Source: Sinonovacula constricta (taxonomy: Eukaryota; Mollusca; Bivalvia; Cardiida; Solecurtidae). Taken from it: DNA of 64,000 nucleotides. The position numbers were made by a program, and so were the translations under genes. The stretch covers positions 16,319,378-16,383,377 of the forward strand of contig CM017564.1 in the NCBI GenBank assembly GCA_007844125.1. The letters are read 5' to 3'. The notes under the pieces are model-generated. The model saw only the letters and a list, made by a program, of their open reading frames with translations. It made no database searches and was not told the DNA's origin. Below are positions 25,501-33,905 of this stretch, piece after piece (the first letter of the stretch is position 1; each line of letters opens with the position of its first letter).

Positions 25501-28500
25501 GTGATGGTGATGATGATGTTGAAAATGATGATGATGATAATGATAATGATAATGATAATGATGATGATGATGATGATGGTGATGATGATGGTGATGATGA
25601 TGATGATGATGGTGATGATGATGGTGATGATGATGATGATGATGATGTTGTTGATAATGCTGCTGCTTCTGATTATAACAATAATGATGATAATAACAAG
25701 GATAATGATTATGTGTTGTTATTGCAGTGTCACCCCTAGCCGTCTACACTCTGATCTAGGAATGACCACACTCAGTAATGATCTGGACGCAGGGCAAGGT
25801 TTCGGGTGCGAGCTCGTGTTTACCTTCATCCTGGTCATGTCTATACTCGGCTGTACCGACAATAACCGACCAATGTTCGGCAGTCCCGCCGTCGGTATTG
25901 GTATTACCATCACAGTGGTCCACCTCGCAGCGGTACGTCACGCGACTAATCCAATTACGATGATACGTTATAAAATACACATTGGATATAACGATTAAAC
26001 ATTATATAACACACGCATTGGATATTACGATTATACATTATATAACACACGCATTGGATATAACGATTAAACATTATATAACGCACGCATTGGATATTAC
26101 GATAATATATTATATAACACACGCATTGGATATTACGATAATACATTATATAACGCACGCATTGGATATTACAATATATATATTTTATAACACACGCATT
26201 GGATATTACGATAATATATTATATAACGCACGCATTGGATATTACGATAATACATTATATAACACACGCATTGGATAAAACGGTGATACATTATATAACA
26301 CACATTGGATATTACGATAATACATTATATAACGCACACATTGGATATAACGATAATACATTATATTATATGAACACACACATTGAATATAACGATGATA
26401 CATTATATAACGAACACGTTGCATATAACAACGATGCATTGTATAACGTACAAATTGGAAATGACGCCGATGCATTGTTTAACGCATACATTGCATATAC
26501 TATGATATCGACGATACATTACATAACGGATGTTGTGAATATAAAAAATGATAAATTATTTTACGAATACACTGCATATAACGACCACTTGAGCTATGTT
26601 CCACTCCCTCTCTGTTTTTCAGATTCCATTCACCGGGGCAAGTATGAACCCTGCCCGCTCCCTTGGGTCGGCCGTTGTCTCCGACTTCTATGAAAACCAT
26701 TGGGTAAGCATAAGAAAGAGAAACTTCATGAAAAGATCTATATACGGGTGTAAATGTCTTAATTTTTAGTGTGTGGTTTTACAAGTATCATAGTATGTTA
26801 CGTGTGCCACTATGCCTATCTTCACCATCAGCAGCAGCTAATGCAGCAACTAGTGTAACAATTGAAGATAGTATCCGATAGTTTCCCCATATCAAATGCA
26901 TGTAACAATATGTGTCACTGTTTTGGAAATTTAGGCATGCTTTCTGCATAAACCCATACTAAAGTCTAAGGAATGAACGATTTTGAATACTACACATATT
27001 TTTTAGACAATATGTTAATCTGAATGTTCATTCTTTCAAAATCTGTAAATAAGCAAGATAGAGATCTCTGCTAAAAATAGACATCGGACTACCCGGATGA
27101 CAATATAACGTGATCTCATAAGTAAGTTGTCATATAGTTTTCTTTCTTTAAAAAAATAATAAGTATCTCTGTAGCGTGGCTCAGATAGGAAATGTCTGTT
27201 TGCAATGACGAGTGGAGATTTATGCCTCACTATTCAGACAGATCAAGAGCATCATTTTGCCGGGCATTGTCTGTTAGCAATGACTTATTTGGTAATCTGA
27301 AAATCAAATCTTTGGTCCAAACTGCCGGAAATCACATTTAGCTTAAATCTTCGCCGTCATACCTGTTATCAGAGGACCCATTAATAACTACATGAAACTA
27401 ATGTGTTTGTTCATTTTGTTTCAACAGAGCAACTTTATTTTATAAATAGTTTTTGTCCCATTATTTGCCTAAACCTCACATATTTTACAACACAATGGAT
27501 CCTGTTGTAGATATACTGGGTGGGGCCTATTGTGGGTGGACTGCTGGCCGGCCTAGCCTACAAGTTTGTGTTCGATCCATACAGAGGAGCCTTAACCTAC
27601 CAGGAGGCCGCTAACAGCATGAGTAAGTACACATATTTATCGAGATCGTTTACTATTTCATGTCAGCTTAGTTTCATTTTTCTTCTTACTAAAATATTTT
27701 GTTAATTTCTATTTAACCTCATAATCACTCTTGTCTGTTAGTTTTTGTGTGACTGTAGTTGAGTGTTTTCTATTGCGCAAACAGCCCACCCCACCGTAAA
27801 TATCTCCTGCCGTAAAACTCTCCCGCCGTAAAACTCTCCCGCCGTAAATATCTCCCGCCGTAAATATCTTCCGACCGTAAATATCACCCGCCGTAAATAT
27901 CTCCCACCGTCAATATCTCCTGCCGTAAAACTCTCCCGCCGTAAAACTCTCCCGCCGTAAATATCTCCCGCCGTAATTATCTTCCGACCGTAAATATCTC
28001 CCGCCGTAAATAACTCCCGCCGTAAAACTTTCCCGCCGTAAATATCTCCCGCCGTAATTATCTTCCGACCGTAAATATCTCCCGCCGTAAACATATCCCA
28101 CTGTAAATATCTTCCCCGGTATATACAATAATAGGAAAAGAGCGAATACCACCTTTTATGTGGAATAAATGTGTTACTGTGGATTCTGTTCATTTGGTCT
28201 TCGTTCTCGAACGTAGTATTCTGGTCCAAACACACTTGTTGCAGCTCGCACTGATGTATCAAGGATGTGATTGACATAGTGCCAAGCCTTTTTCTACTGA
28301 TTTAACATTTACAGATTGGTTGTATTATACGTAAAGGCCACGATATACCATTTAAGGATATAGCATAAATGTAAACAGAAATCAATGACTGCATCCTCCT
28401 CCTCCTCCTCCTCCTCATCATCATCATCATCATCATAACAGCGCCCTCTTAAGTCTTGAGCATGAGTGATCCCAGAATGCTTCCGCAGCATTGTGCAATA

Positions 28501-31500
28501 TTAATACATTATTCCAGCGAGGCTTACAAGCGATGCCAGCTTATTTACCGCGTATGTACACACGTAAAATACATCGACGTATCGAGTACATTCCCAAACG
28601 TCGCCTCGCCGTGACATCCCTGCATGCCTGGTTGTGTTGATCTGATGCAACTGATGCAAGTGTATTGTAGTACGACAGTTACTCCATCAACCAGAGCATT
28701 AAGTTGTTGTTGTTCTTCTTTATACAGACTCAATACATACAAAATAATTTCGCACACCCATCCGTCACTCCAACAGGTGATTATGCCAGTCTCTTGCAAT
28801 CTAACACCCTTACATACAATTATAAGCGTATAAATATTTGCTTGTAATTAAAATGTTTAAATTAGACCATCGCGCCCCTGATTTAACGACCTTGTTGATT
28901 CAATATTGTAGTACCCCTGTCCTAAAATAGGAACGGAAAATCACGATGTTTGAAGTTTTCATTCATGCAACCTTAACGCGTTTATTACCAATCGCTCATT
29001 TTACCGTGTTTTTTAAACACATTTAAGATGAATGTAGGAAATAGGTTCGGTCACGTTCTTTTTCTGCGTGACACCCTCTGCCCTCCACATATTCTACAAT
29101 GTCTTTCATGTATGCTTTAACATTATTTATTGCAGATTTATATGTAATTTAATTTTAATTTTTATCATTGTATTCTTATTTTTTACATATTGACCAATAG
29201 GAATAACGCTGACAAGGCAAATATAAATGTTGTATTAAATATTTGGACAACTACACTGCTAATAATTAACGTAAATGGATAAACTTCTATGTGTATAAAT
29301 TGACAAGTTCTATGTTTTAGACTATTCGGCACACGGCGCCAATACGATAAGATTTAACGTAAATAAAGTACAACGAAATTAAAATCAAAATATCAAAATA
29401 AGTCAGTAGAAAAAACCCCATCTCCATAAGGTTAGACTAATATGAATTATATTTGAAAATAGATTTGGATAATAAACAGTTTAAAAACTTATTAGGAATA
29501 CCAATCTTGTTTAGAAAGCAAACAAGTTTAGAATCGGATACTATCCTAAATAATTCCTTCATGTTATTGACATTAAAGTACTTTATGTCTTGTGTCAATA
29601 CAATAAAATATGGTCACATGTAAGTCAGGGGCGGATCTAGAAAATTTTGGTGGTGGGGGCATGAATCAAGATACATTCAACTTTATGGCAGTAATTACTA
29701 GATATATACACAGTAAGGGACTCTAACTACGACCTTAGCAGTCAACAGACAAAATTTACTTTAAAAGCTTAGAAGCTTTTAACTTACATGTATGTGTTTT
29801 CCAATTCTAATATTTTACCTGGTTGGTTGGTGGGGGGGGGGGGGGTGTGCATCCCCCCCTCCATGGATCGATCCCTGTGTTTCCTGGCTAGGAATACATC
29901 CAAACAGTTTCATCATCTGGATTGTACTAGCACGTTTACTTGAATGGTTTTAAGGCCAAATTAAAACAAACCATACATTTTGCGTAACTTCTCAAGTCCG
30001 TAACGAGCTGACTAACAATAAGTTGGAATCTTTTAGCGTTTCTAACATACCACATCTAGAAACTAAGTTTTTGATAGCCATCCGCATAGAGTAACTTTTT
30101 TTTAATACATCGCCGCTCCAAAACATTGTGATCACATTGGTGACGTTCAGCTTTGTTTGGAGGAGAAAGTAACCCAGACAACTATCTGGGTAGATCCACC
30201 AATGCACCGCATGTCAACAAGAATACTTACTCACCTGAAAGTTCTTGCCCTGACCGGGACTCTAACCAACGCGGTTGGTGGGTTGTGGTGGTACAAATCA
30301 GTGAAAGTAACCCCTCGGCAACGGGCGCCTCCTATTTAGTATGTTTTTGTTTGTTGTTGTTGTTGTGTGTTACACAGTTATGGTCATATTGGCGAAGTCC
30401 AGCTAATTGTTGGATGGAGGAAGACCCCAGACTTAAGCCTGGGTAGAACCACAGGCGCACCGGACTTTAACCGGAAAACATCCCTATATGAAATTTCTCG
30501 CCCCGACCGGGACTCGAGCCCACGCTGCGAGGGGCTAAGAAGTTACAAGTCAGCGACTCTATTCGCTCAAACAAGGGCGCCCAATGAGTATGGTTAAATA
30601 AGCCCTAATAAGCATATAATTGCTCATCAGTTTATGGAGCATTGAATACCTTCAACTATGGCGCATAATAACACCACAGTGACATGTAATATATACGATC
30701 TTATCTTAAAATTGAAATCCAGTCACGATCTTGCATAAACTGATGCACTCATCAGATCAACCTATTTAAGCCGTTTATTTTTGGCGGGTCCGAGTAACGA
30801 CTGAATGAGGCCATGTAGCTTCGCCTTACATTCAAAAGGAGCGCGTGACGAGTCCTTGTCACTTCAATTTATTTTCAAAAGGAAAGTACGTAATCGTTTC
30901 ACATTCCGTACATTATAATATTTATAAGCATGCATTGATTAAAAATTCAATAAAAGAGACAAATAGGGTCACCAAATTTATGTCAACTAAAAAGATAATT
31001 AATAATTATGATAGGACTATGAACATTTAAAACAACATAAGGATACGTAGAGGTTCAGTCGCCATCTGTTAACGTCCCCAAACCTTACTGTGTGGGTTCG
31101 ATCACCTGTCAGGATGAGAACTTCCATGTTGATAGGTCCTTAAGCTGCCTTGTGATACAGGTGTGGGTCTACTCAGACATTTGTCCCGGAAACATCCTCC
31201 GCTTAAAATAGCTGGATCTCGCAAATATGCATTTGGATCTTAACGTATCAAGTCTTATTTAAACTAGTTGGGTTACTCGTGGCATAATGTAAGAGTCACC
31301 GACTCATCAAACTTCTTAGCTTCTCACCGCGTGGGTTCGAGACCCGGCGAAGGACTTACTGTGGGAAGGTATTCCGGCCGACCTGTGGTGCGCTGGGTGT
31401 TCTGCACAGTTATTTATTCTCGGGTCTTCCTACACCGACATTGCTGGTTGTCGCTGTAATGAGTCGCTGCGATGTATTGCTATAAACAAACAAAAACAAA

Positions 31501-32301
31501 TCAAAACTACGTCTAAAGCCGCACATTTCAAGCTGTCAACTCAATATCGGTTATCAAGCTCTCTTTTACTGAAAATCGATAACATAGACTCTCAGTTCCT
31601 CGGTAAAAACTGTTGTTTTATCGTAAATTGTAATGCACTGCTTTCTTTCCTTTAGTTTTTTATATTTTCCCAGCACGCACTTAGTCAGTTTCTGTAAGAT
31701 TTTTTATTGGACAAACATTGTGTGAATATTTATATACATATTTATAGATTAATGATAAAAATGTAATTTTCGTAAATCGCAATTCCATTCCCGCTAAACT
31801 CAGCATGCGTGTGAGCAGCCAATCTAAATGAGGAGTCTGGTTTAATTGATTAAGGAGCGGTCGGCACTTTGAGTGTTTGGTGGGGCCGGGGTGGGGGTGG
31901 TGGTGGTGGTGGGTGGGGGGATTAATATTAATATTCAACGTTAAATGTGTCCCGGATTTCCATCAACTGAATATATTCAAATTATGTTTCATATGCATGT
32001 ATAATTTGCGACATCATAAACGTTTATTTGTGTATAGGTAAAGATATTTGTTTATGTTGTTTTAAATGAAGCAACAACAAAAACAACGTCAAGGAACAAG
32101 GACCACAAACTCCTTTGTCCCCACCTCTTGTCATGTTACATTTTACATTTTTATGTTGAATTGTCGCAATCAACATGGTTGGCTCTTCTATTTCCAGTGG
32201 GCAGCAGTGACGTCATTATCTTACCGAAGTCCTACTATAAATCAGAGGAAATGAAGAATGGCGGGATGGATTCCTTCAAAATACAGTCAGACAACCTGTA
32301 G
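7433..32301 (+). CDS. Aquaporin, classical water-channel type (complete, six coding exons)
   Basis: Six exons join in frame (7433-7642, 24488-24675, 25728-25932, 26623-26703, 27511-27622, 32198-32301) to give 299 residues and a TAG stop. All five introns are GT..AG. The protein has the aquaporin fold order: TM1 about 33-55, TM2 71-91, half-helix with NPA at 95-97, TM3 112-131, TM4 155-175, TM5 184-201, half-helix with NPA at 210-212, TM6 229-249, and a cytosolic tail of about 34 residues. By alignment from memory with the AQP1/AQP4 family, the selectivity filter is Phe75, His198, Ala207, Arg213, which is the narrow water-only type. It lacks the loop-E Asp of glycerol channels. The cysteine that makes AQP1 mercury-sensitive is Ala here, as in AQP4. 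The expected role is osmotic water movement across the plasma membrane as a tetramer. The start is the first ATG after an in-frame stop at 7232. The subfamily (AQP4-like or AQP1-like) is not settled without a tree. Confidence 0.93.
7967..8090. repeat. 25-bp minisatellite, 5 units
   Basis: Five GC-rich units of about 25 bp (GAGCGCTCCGAGAGGAGACG...) sit directly before a SINE head, 320 bp into aquaporin intron 1. Confidence 0.9.
8091..8306 (+). mobile_element. SINE family E (tRNA-derived), copy 1
   Basis: An A-box-like head (tggtggtagagacg) and B box (gggttcgagtccc) are followed by a family-specific body (aaggacttacggtggga, ataatgatcaaaattggtcgctgcgacat). The body is shared with the 18.7- and 31.3-kb copies. 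Confidence 0.75.
8613..9005. repeat. 10-bp tandem repeat (CATAGACAGT)
   Basis: About 390 bp of imperfect 10-bp units (tagacactca / tagacagtca). A block of about 160 bp is duplicated within it. It lies in aquaporin intron 1. Confidence 0.9.
9722..9860 (+). mobile_element. SINE family A, 5'-truncated copy
   Basis: This has only the tail region of the SINE seen at 10.6 kb (gtgtcaggataatgtgactg, then ccgtctccagataacgg). The tRNA-like head is missing. Confidence 0.75.
10644..10966 (+). mobile_element. SINE family A (tRNA-derived), full length with target duplication
   Basis: The tRNA-like head carries box A (ctggtagcgaagtcggtaga) and box B (gggttcgatccc), followed by the body and an A-rich end. 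A near-perfect 12-bp target duplication (TCAYCCTCTAAT) flanks it at 10632-10643 and 10963-10974. Confidence 0.85.
11530..11685. repeat. (ACAG)n / (ACGG)n microsatellite
   Basis: Compound tetranucleotide tract: CACA/GACA, then GACGGACG variants. Confidence 0.9.
11949..11992. repeat. Poly-G tract
   Basis: Two long G runs separated by ttc, ending in ctgatgccccgg. Such runs are prone to assembly error. Confidence 0.9.
12070..12270. repeat. (GA)n / (CAGA)n microsatellite
   Basis: About 200 bp, with a pure GA run of nearly 90 bp at 12183-12269. Confidence 0.95.
12983..13200 (-). mobile_element. MITE family B copy 1 (truncated)
   Basis: It starts with the TIR ttaaaggtggtattcgacagtt and the reverse-oriented body (tgctgttaattggtgc, cacgctgcacagttagct). 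It breaks off in the middle of the element. Confidence 0.8.
13200..14270. other. Aquaporin intron 1, AT-rich stretch
   Basis: Nothing recognised. Overlapping ORFs of about 87 codons at 13923-14233 are AT-driven. Confidence 0.5.
14277..14471 (-). mobile_element. SINE family D (tRNA-Ser-like), full copy
   Basis: On the minus strand the head reads tggccgagcggttagagc, then cgggttcgagtcccgg, a clear tRNA-Ser-like A and B box pair. The body has the ctgggcg...gaccccag block. It is followed directly by a G-rich array. Confidence 0.85.
14465..14675. repeat. G-rich tandem array (GGTTGGTGGGGGAGG)
   Basis: About 210 bp of imperfect 15-33 bp units with many runs of three or more G on one strand. It meets the simple pattern for G-quadruplex formation many times over. 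Confidence 0.85.
14738..14966 (-). mobile_element. MITE family B copy 2 (internally deleted)
   Basis: It has the inner right end (gttacctgaaaagatcc, aatgttgttcactggtgcc) joined to the left end (aggcaaactatcggatacca). The central ACGTCA/CACGTG part is lost. Confidence 0.75.
15690..16037 (+). pseudogene. Fragment resembling the N-terminal (Q-motif) part of a RecQ-type helicase
   Basis: Within a 115-codon open stretch, codons 15855-15962 read EEIHKVITEF, then KPKQIECLQSLLAGKD. This resembles the segment just before the Walker A motif in RecQ-family helicases. Similarity stops at that point and no GKS/T box follows. There is no splice donor there either. It lies in aquaporin intron 1. It is probably a dead fragment, perhaps moved by a transposable element. 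The match is short, so the family call is tentative. Confidence 0.35.
16239..16790. promoter_or_regulatory. E-box cluster in a degenerate repeat
   Basis: Four CACGTG sites lie within 450 bp (about 16247, 16549, 16566, 16693), three of them in TCACGTGA context. A TGACGTAA site is at about 16605 and a GCCGCCATGTT (YY1-like) motif at about 16530. Two direct copies of a unit of about 127 bp (CTATCGTCACGTGAT to GTGAGGAG/GTGCGGAG) and one inverted partial copy at 16240-16312 make up the cluster. It is regulatory-looking, but it could equally be repeat-derived. Confidence 0.3.
17475..17535. repeat. (GTT)n microsatellite
   Basis: GTT units with interspersed T runs. Confidence 0.85.
17600..17890 (-). 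mobile_element. MITE family B copy 3 (partial)
   Basis: It contains the body blocks attgcaaacatgtatttctt, gccacgctgcag, the ACGTG block and tctatgttagcag. Both TIRs are lost or too degraded to call. Confidence 0.65.
18180..18320. repeat. (GT)n / (GC-GT)n microsatellite
   Basis: About 140 bp of alternating purine-pyrimidine, with a pure GT core at 18247-18299. The type of sequence that can adopt Z-DNA. Confidence 0.95.
18700..18890 (+). mobile_element. SINE family E, copy 2
   Basis: tRNA-like head (cgccagaggcagagtggtag; B box gggttcgagtcccg) and the family body ending ttattccaacaaaattgatgg. The head resembles tRNA-Leu/Ser types. Confidence 0.7.
19333..19648 (-). mobile_element. MITE family B copy 4
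   Basis: It begins with the TIR ttaaaggttgtatcatacagtc and continues through the reverse body to the ACGTCG core and tctatctttag. The far end is missing, and copy 5 begins within 40 bp. Confidence 0.8.
19683..20131 (-). mobile_element. MITE family B copy 5 (nearly complete)
   Basis: It runs from the inner right-end region (gttacctgaagagatt) through cacgtg and gtgacgtcag to the left TIR (gcaaactgtcagataccac). The ACGTCA and CACGTG motifs are both intact. Confidence 0.8.
20464..20496. repeat. Poly-C tract
   Basis: C run broken by a single T. Confidence 0.9.
20590..20915 (+). mobile_element. MITE family B copy 6
   Basis: Body from aaatctataaataacaacgc through tcgacgtcagagc, tcacgtggtttac and cgtggctcggctaggaaata to the right TIR (actgtcggatggcacct). 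It holds the ancestral form of the motif that became the 30-bp array at 23.5 kb (taataacaagtagggtgttc). Confidence 0.8.
21038..21455. mobile_element. hAT-like non-autonomous element with CAGGSGCGTAGC ends
   Basis: The left end is CAGGCGCGTAGCTGCCTG. The right end read inward is CAGGGGCGTAGCTAGACA. Such ends are typical of hAT-derived MITEs. GTACTT flanks both sides, compatible with an imperfect 8-bp duplication. Confidence 0.55.
22144..22276. repeat. 45-bp tandem repeat, 3 units
   Basis: Three nearly identical units starting AAGTACTTTACAGCGACATA. The second and third units are identical until the array breaks off at the last bases, which suggests a recent expansion. Confidence 0.95.
22277..22390 (-). 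mobile_element. SINE family D, degraded copy
   Basis: Order of blocks (attggtgaagga, ttcatgaaagttct, gaccggga) matches the family D SINE, but the B box is eroded. A poly-G tract (22388-22410) follows, as at 14.5 kb. Confidence 0.45.
22879..23479. mobile_element. TIR element nested in MITE copy 7, about 600 bp
   Basis: The ends are inverted repeats of 15 bp with one mismatch (TCACCTTTCCGTGAG and CTCGCGGAAAGGTGA). They interrupt the host element exactly between agctaac and tgtgcag. The interior has no coding potential and no match elsewhere in the window. No clear target duplication was found. Confidence 0.6.
23505..24195. repeat. 30-bp minisatellite, about 23 units
   Basis: Very homogeneous units (GAGTTGGGTGTTATGTTCTC...) varying mainly at two C/T positions. 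The long ORFs in several frames only reflect a period divisible by three. It lies about 290 bp before aquaporin exon 2. Confidence 0.95.
24488..24675 (+). CDS. Aquaporin coding exon 2 (TM2, first NPA, TM3)
   Basis: The exon starts after cttccag and ends at the donor gtaagg in phase 2. It encodes residues 71-132 plus two bases of Thr133. Visible are pore residue Phe75, the block GHISGAHMNPAVT (87-99) and TM3 with YIIAQCSGG. It matches aquaporins throughout. Intron retention would hit TAA immediately after the exon. A tandem-repeat-swollen MITE copy ends only about 175 bp upstream. Confidence 0.93.
24690..25690. repeat. (GTT)n then (GAT)n array filling aquaporin intron 2
   Basis: About 1 kb of GTT, GGT and then GAT/AAT trinucleotides occupies nearly the whole 1,052-bp intron 2. 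It starts about 15 bp after the exon 2 donor. Poly-Asp and poly-Met ORFs here are artefacts. Confidence 0.95.
25728..25932 (+). CDS. Aquaporin coding exon 3 (loop C, TM4, TM5)
   Basis: The exon begins after attgcag, completes Thr133, and ends in phase 0 before gtacgt. It encodes loop C, TM4 (GFGCELVFTFILVMSILGC) and TM5 with pore residue His198. It is flanked on both sides by tandem repeats: the GAT array ends about 40 bp upstream and the 36-bp array starts about 40 bp downstream. Confidence 0.93.
25965..26500. repeat. 36-bp minisatellite in aquaporin intron 3
   Basis: About ten well-kept and several degraded units of 34-37 bp (ACACACGCATTGGATATTAC...) fill most of the 690-bp intron and begin close to the exon 3 donor. 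Confidence 0.95.
26623..26703 (+). CDS. Aquaporin coding exon 4 (second NPA half-helix)
   Basis: This 81-bp, phase-0 exon lies between tttttcag and gtaagc. It encodes residues 202-228 with PFTGASMNPARS, which holds the second NPA and the filter arginine (Arg213). The position that is Cys189 in mammalian AQP1 is Ala207 here, which predicts poor sensitivity to mercurials. Confidence 0.93.
26868..27345 (+). mobile_element. MITE family B copy 8 (fills most of aquaporin intron 4)
   Basis: Both ends are visible (gatagtatccgatagttt; ccaaactgccggaaatcaca) with the body between. The ACGTCA core is lost (tcggactacc) and the E-box is mutated. Confidence 0.8.
27511..27622 (+). CDS. Aquaporin coding exon 5 (TM6)
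   Basis: The exon lies between tgttgtag and gtaagt and ends in phase 1. It encodes residues 229-265 plus one base. TM6 has the family motif YWVGPIVGGLLAGLAYKFVF, followed by the start of the cytosolic tail. Confidence 0.92.
27780..28115. repeat. 16-17 bp minisatellite in aquaporin intron 5
   Basis: About 20 units of CCGCCGTAAATATCTCC with variants, beginning about 160 bp after the exon 5 donor. Confidence 0.95.
28120..29620. other. Aquaporin intron 5, left part
   Basis: One microsatellite only; otherwise nothing recognised on either strand. Confidence 0.5.
28394..28438. repeat. (CTC)n(CAT)n microsatellite
   Basis: Short compound trinucleotide tract. Confidence 0.9.
29626..29877 (+). mobile_element. 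Non-autonomous hAT-like element, copy 2
   Basis: The left end is CAGGGGCGGATCTAG and the right end read inward is CAGGGATCGATCCATGG. The interior matches the 6.6-kb copy block by block, including the position of the G run (29831-29845). Confidence 0.65.
30122..30330 (-). mobile_element. SINE family D, copy in tandem (first)
   Basis: Family blocks gtgacgttcagct, agttcttgccctgaccggga and a degraded tRNA-like head. A second family D copy starts 40 bp later in the same orientation. Confidence 0.7.
30371..30583 (-). mobile_element. SINE family D, copy in tandem (second)
   Basis: Better preserved than its neighbour (ggcgaagtccagctaa, gcctgggtagaacca, gccccgaccgggactcgag). The head differs in the anticodon region. 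Confidence 0.75.
31087..31210 (+). mobile_element. SINE family E, fragment
   Basis: B box (tgggttcgatcac) and body block (gtgtgggtctactcaga) only. Confidence 0.45.
31268..31495 (+). mobile_element. SINE family E, copy 3
   Basis: Head with gactcatcaaacttcttag and B box gtgggttcgagaccc. Body aaggacttactgtggga and tgagtcgctgcgatgta. It ends in (aaac)n repeats. Confidence 0.75.
32198..32301 (+). CDS. Aquaporin coding exon 6 (C-terminal tail and stop)
   Basis: The exon follows the acceptor tatttccag. The split ATG (Met266) and the sequence GSSDVIILPKSYYKSEE keep the reading frame to TAG at 32299-32301. The tail is hydrophilic and has no recognised motif. The exon is assigned because the phase fits, the acceptor is strong, and tails of this kind are usual for aquaporins. 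Similarity to the family in this tail is weak, so this is the least certain exon. Confidence 0.8.
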
Positions 32302-32519
32302 TGGCCGAACATCGCGATCGGCAATTTCCGGAATCGATCGGATATCTTCCGAATCAGATTCGGAAAAGTTTGTAACAGTCAACGAAAGCAACGAACTTTG
32401 TGCTTCTCTAAAATCAAATGTGTACAGTATTTATAAGCGATTTAGCGAGTAGTTTACATTTTGATTAATACAGTAAAACGGCTTGGTCATAGTTGGTCGC
32501 ATTTACAGTTTTCAAACAA

Positions 32520-32540
32520 AATAAATAAAATAAAATAAAC
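32520..32540 (+). terminator. Candidate poly(A) signals of the aquaporin
   Basis: Overlapping AATAAA hexamers start at 32520 and 32524, about 220 bp after the stop codon. They lie in a run of aaat repeats. They are the first hexamers of this type found after the stop. The cleavage site is not visible. Confidence 0.45.
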
Positions 32541-33219
32541 AACAACAACAACAAAATTTATGTTTCTTCAAAATTCAGAATTTTGTTGAACCACAATGAA
32601 TGATTGAACATAACATCCCCTCTGGATATGAGATTGTATGTGACCATATTGTCTGTTAAATGGTTGCGTTTTCTTAAGTTTGAAAGGATCAGGAGTGTTA
32701 GGGATAGTTTTCAATGTTTCAGCCGATTATGCTCAGTAACTTAGTTTGACTAGGAACTATCCGGGTGGCAATTACGTCACATGTCGACGTCAGTCGTGAG
32801 CAGTTCACTGATTGGCTCGATAGCGGTGCAATAATTTAAATAAGAATGAAGTGGAGATCGTGCGGTTGTATTCGTCATACACGCATGCGCACAACTGTGA
32901 CCAAGACGCTTTAAAATGAAGGGACGAGGTCAATGGCGGGACATTTCCTCGTCTTACATTACAGGTCTTCATAGCCTTGTATCAGGACTCTGTATTTAGG
33001 GTTTGTCTATTTTCTGAATATGGAGAATATATAGTGTAGTAAAAATAACAATCTATAGTGTACAATTATCAGAAATATTTACTTTTTAACAATGTATATA
33101 TATTAACAACAATGTCATTTTGTATCCTAAGTTGTTTTCCAAAAACTGTTTTGGAAGAATTGCTTACAATGGTAATTTTCAACTTGGTAATGAAATCCAT
33201 TTTATTCTAGTCTTGGAGG

Positions 33220-33725
33220 TTGTATCTGACAGTTTGTTAATAGTAAATACACGAACCAATATCTGACCACCGCTTTGGGAAAATTGGTCATACATTTTGC
33301 ATAAGTACATACTGTAGTCGTTATGAAGACGATTTTTGGACAGTAACTTTATTGTTAGACTGAAATAATCGCCAAGAAATTATTCTAAATTTTCAGTCTT
33401 TCCAACTCTATAAAAAGAGCGATGGTGGTCTCTGCTTAAATAGATATATCGACGTCAGAGCGGATTACACGGATGACTATATACGAATAATGCTAGTAGT
33501 ATTTTGTCACGTGGTTTCCTAAGTTTGAAAATAGCTATCTCTGCAGCGTGGCTCGGATAGGAAATACCTGTTTGCAATGACGAGCGGGGATTAATCCTTG
33601 ACTATCCACACAGATCTTTTGCATCAATGAACAACATTTTGCAAGACCTTTTCCTGTTTCAAATACTTAGTTGTTTTGTTGTTGTTTTTCTTTGTGAAAA
33701 AAATCTGGATACCACATTTTAAAGC
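33220..33725 (+). mobile_element. MITE family B copy 9
   Basis: Both ends (ggaggttgtatctgacagtt; tctggataccacattt) and a full body with tcgacgtcagagcggattac and gtcacgtggttt intact. Confidence 0.85.
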
Positions 33726-33859
33726 CAGTTACTGACACAGCAAACAGAGTCTATACTTTATCGTTTACATTTCAGTACAGACTATGTAAAACAGGTAATA
33801 TGTGCATTTACTTTTACATTTATGTATAAATGAATGGGAGCATTATTTGTTAATTGTGT

Positions 33860-33905
33860 GTAAGCATAGTGACGTCACACATGTCACATGATGTCACGTG
33901 ACATA
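33860..33905. promoter_or_regulatory. CRE and E-box palindromes
   Basis: A TGACGTCA octamer (about 33870) and a perfect GTCACGTGAC (33893-33902) lie within 35 bp. Possible bZIP and bHLH sites about 1.6 kb downstream of the aquaporin stop. There is no nearby gene to assign them to. Confidence 0.3.

Noticed and set aside
24918..25739. 273-codon poly-Asp ORF and a 350-codon Met-rich ORF
   Set aside because: They are produced by the GAT repeat in intron 2 of the aquaporin. Period three keeps frames open, and there is no codon variety or gene context.
32258..32452. 64-codon ORF
   Set aside because: It overlaps the aquaporin last exon in another frame and runs into the 3' UTR.
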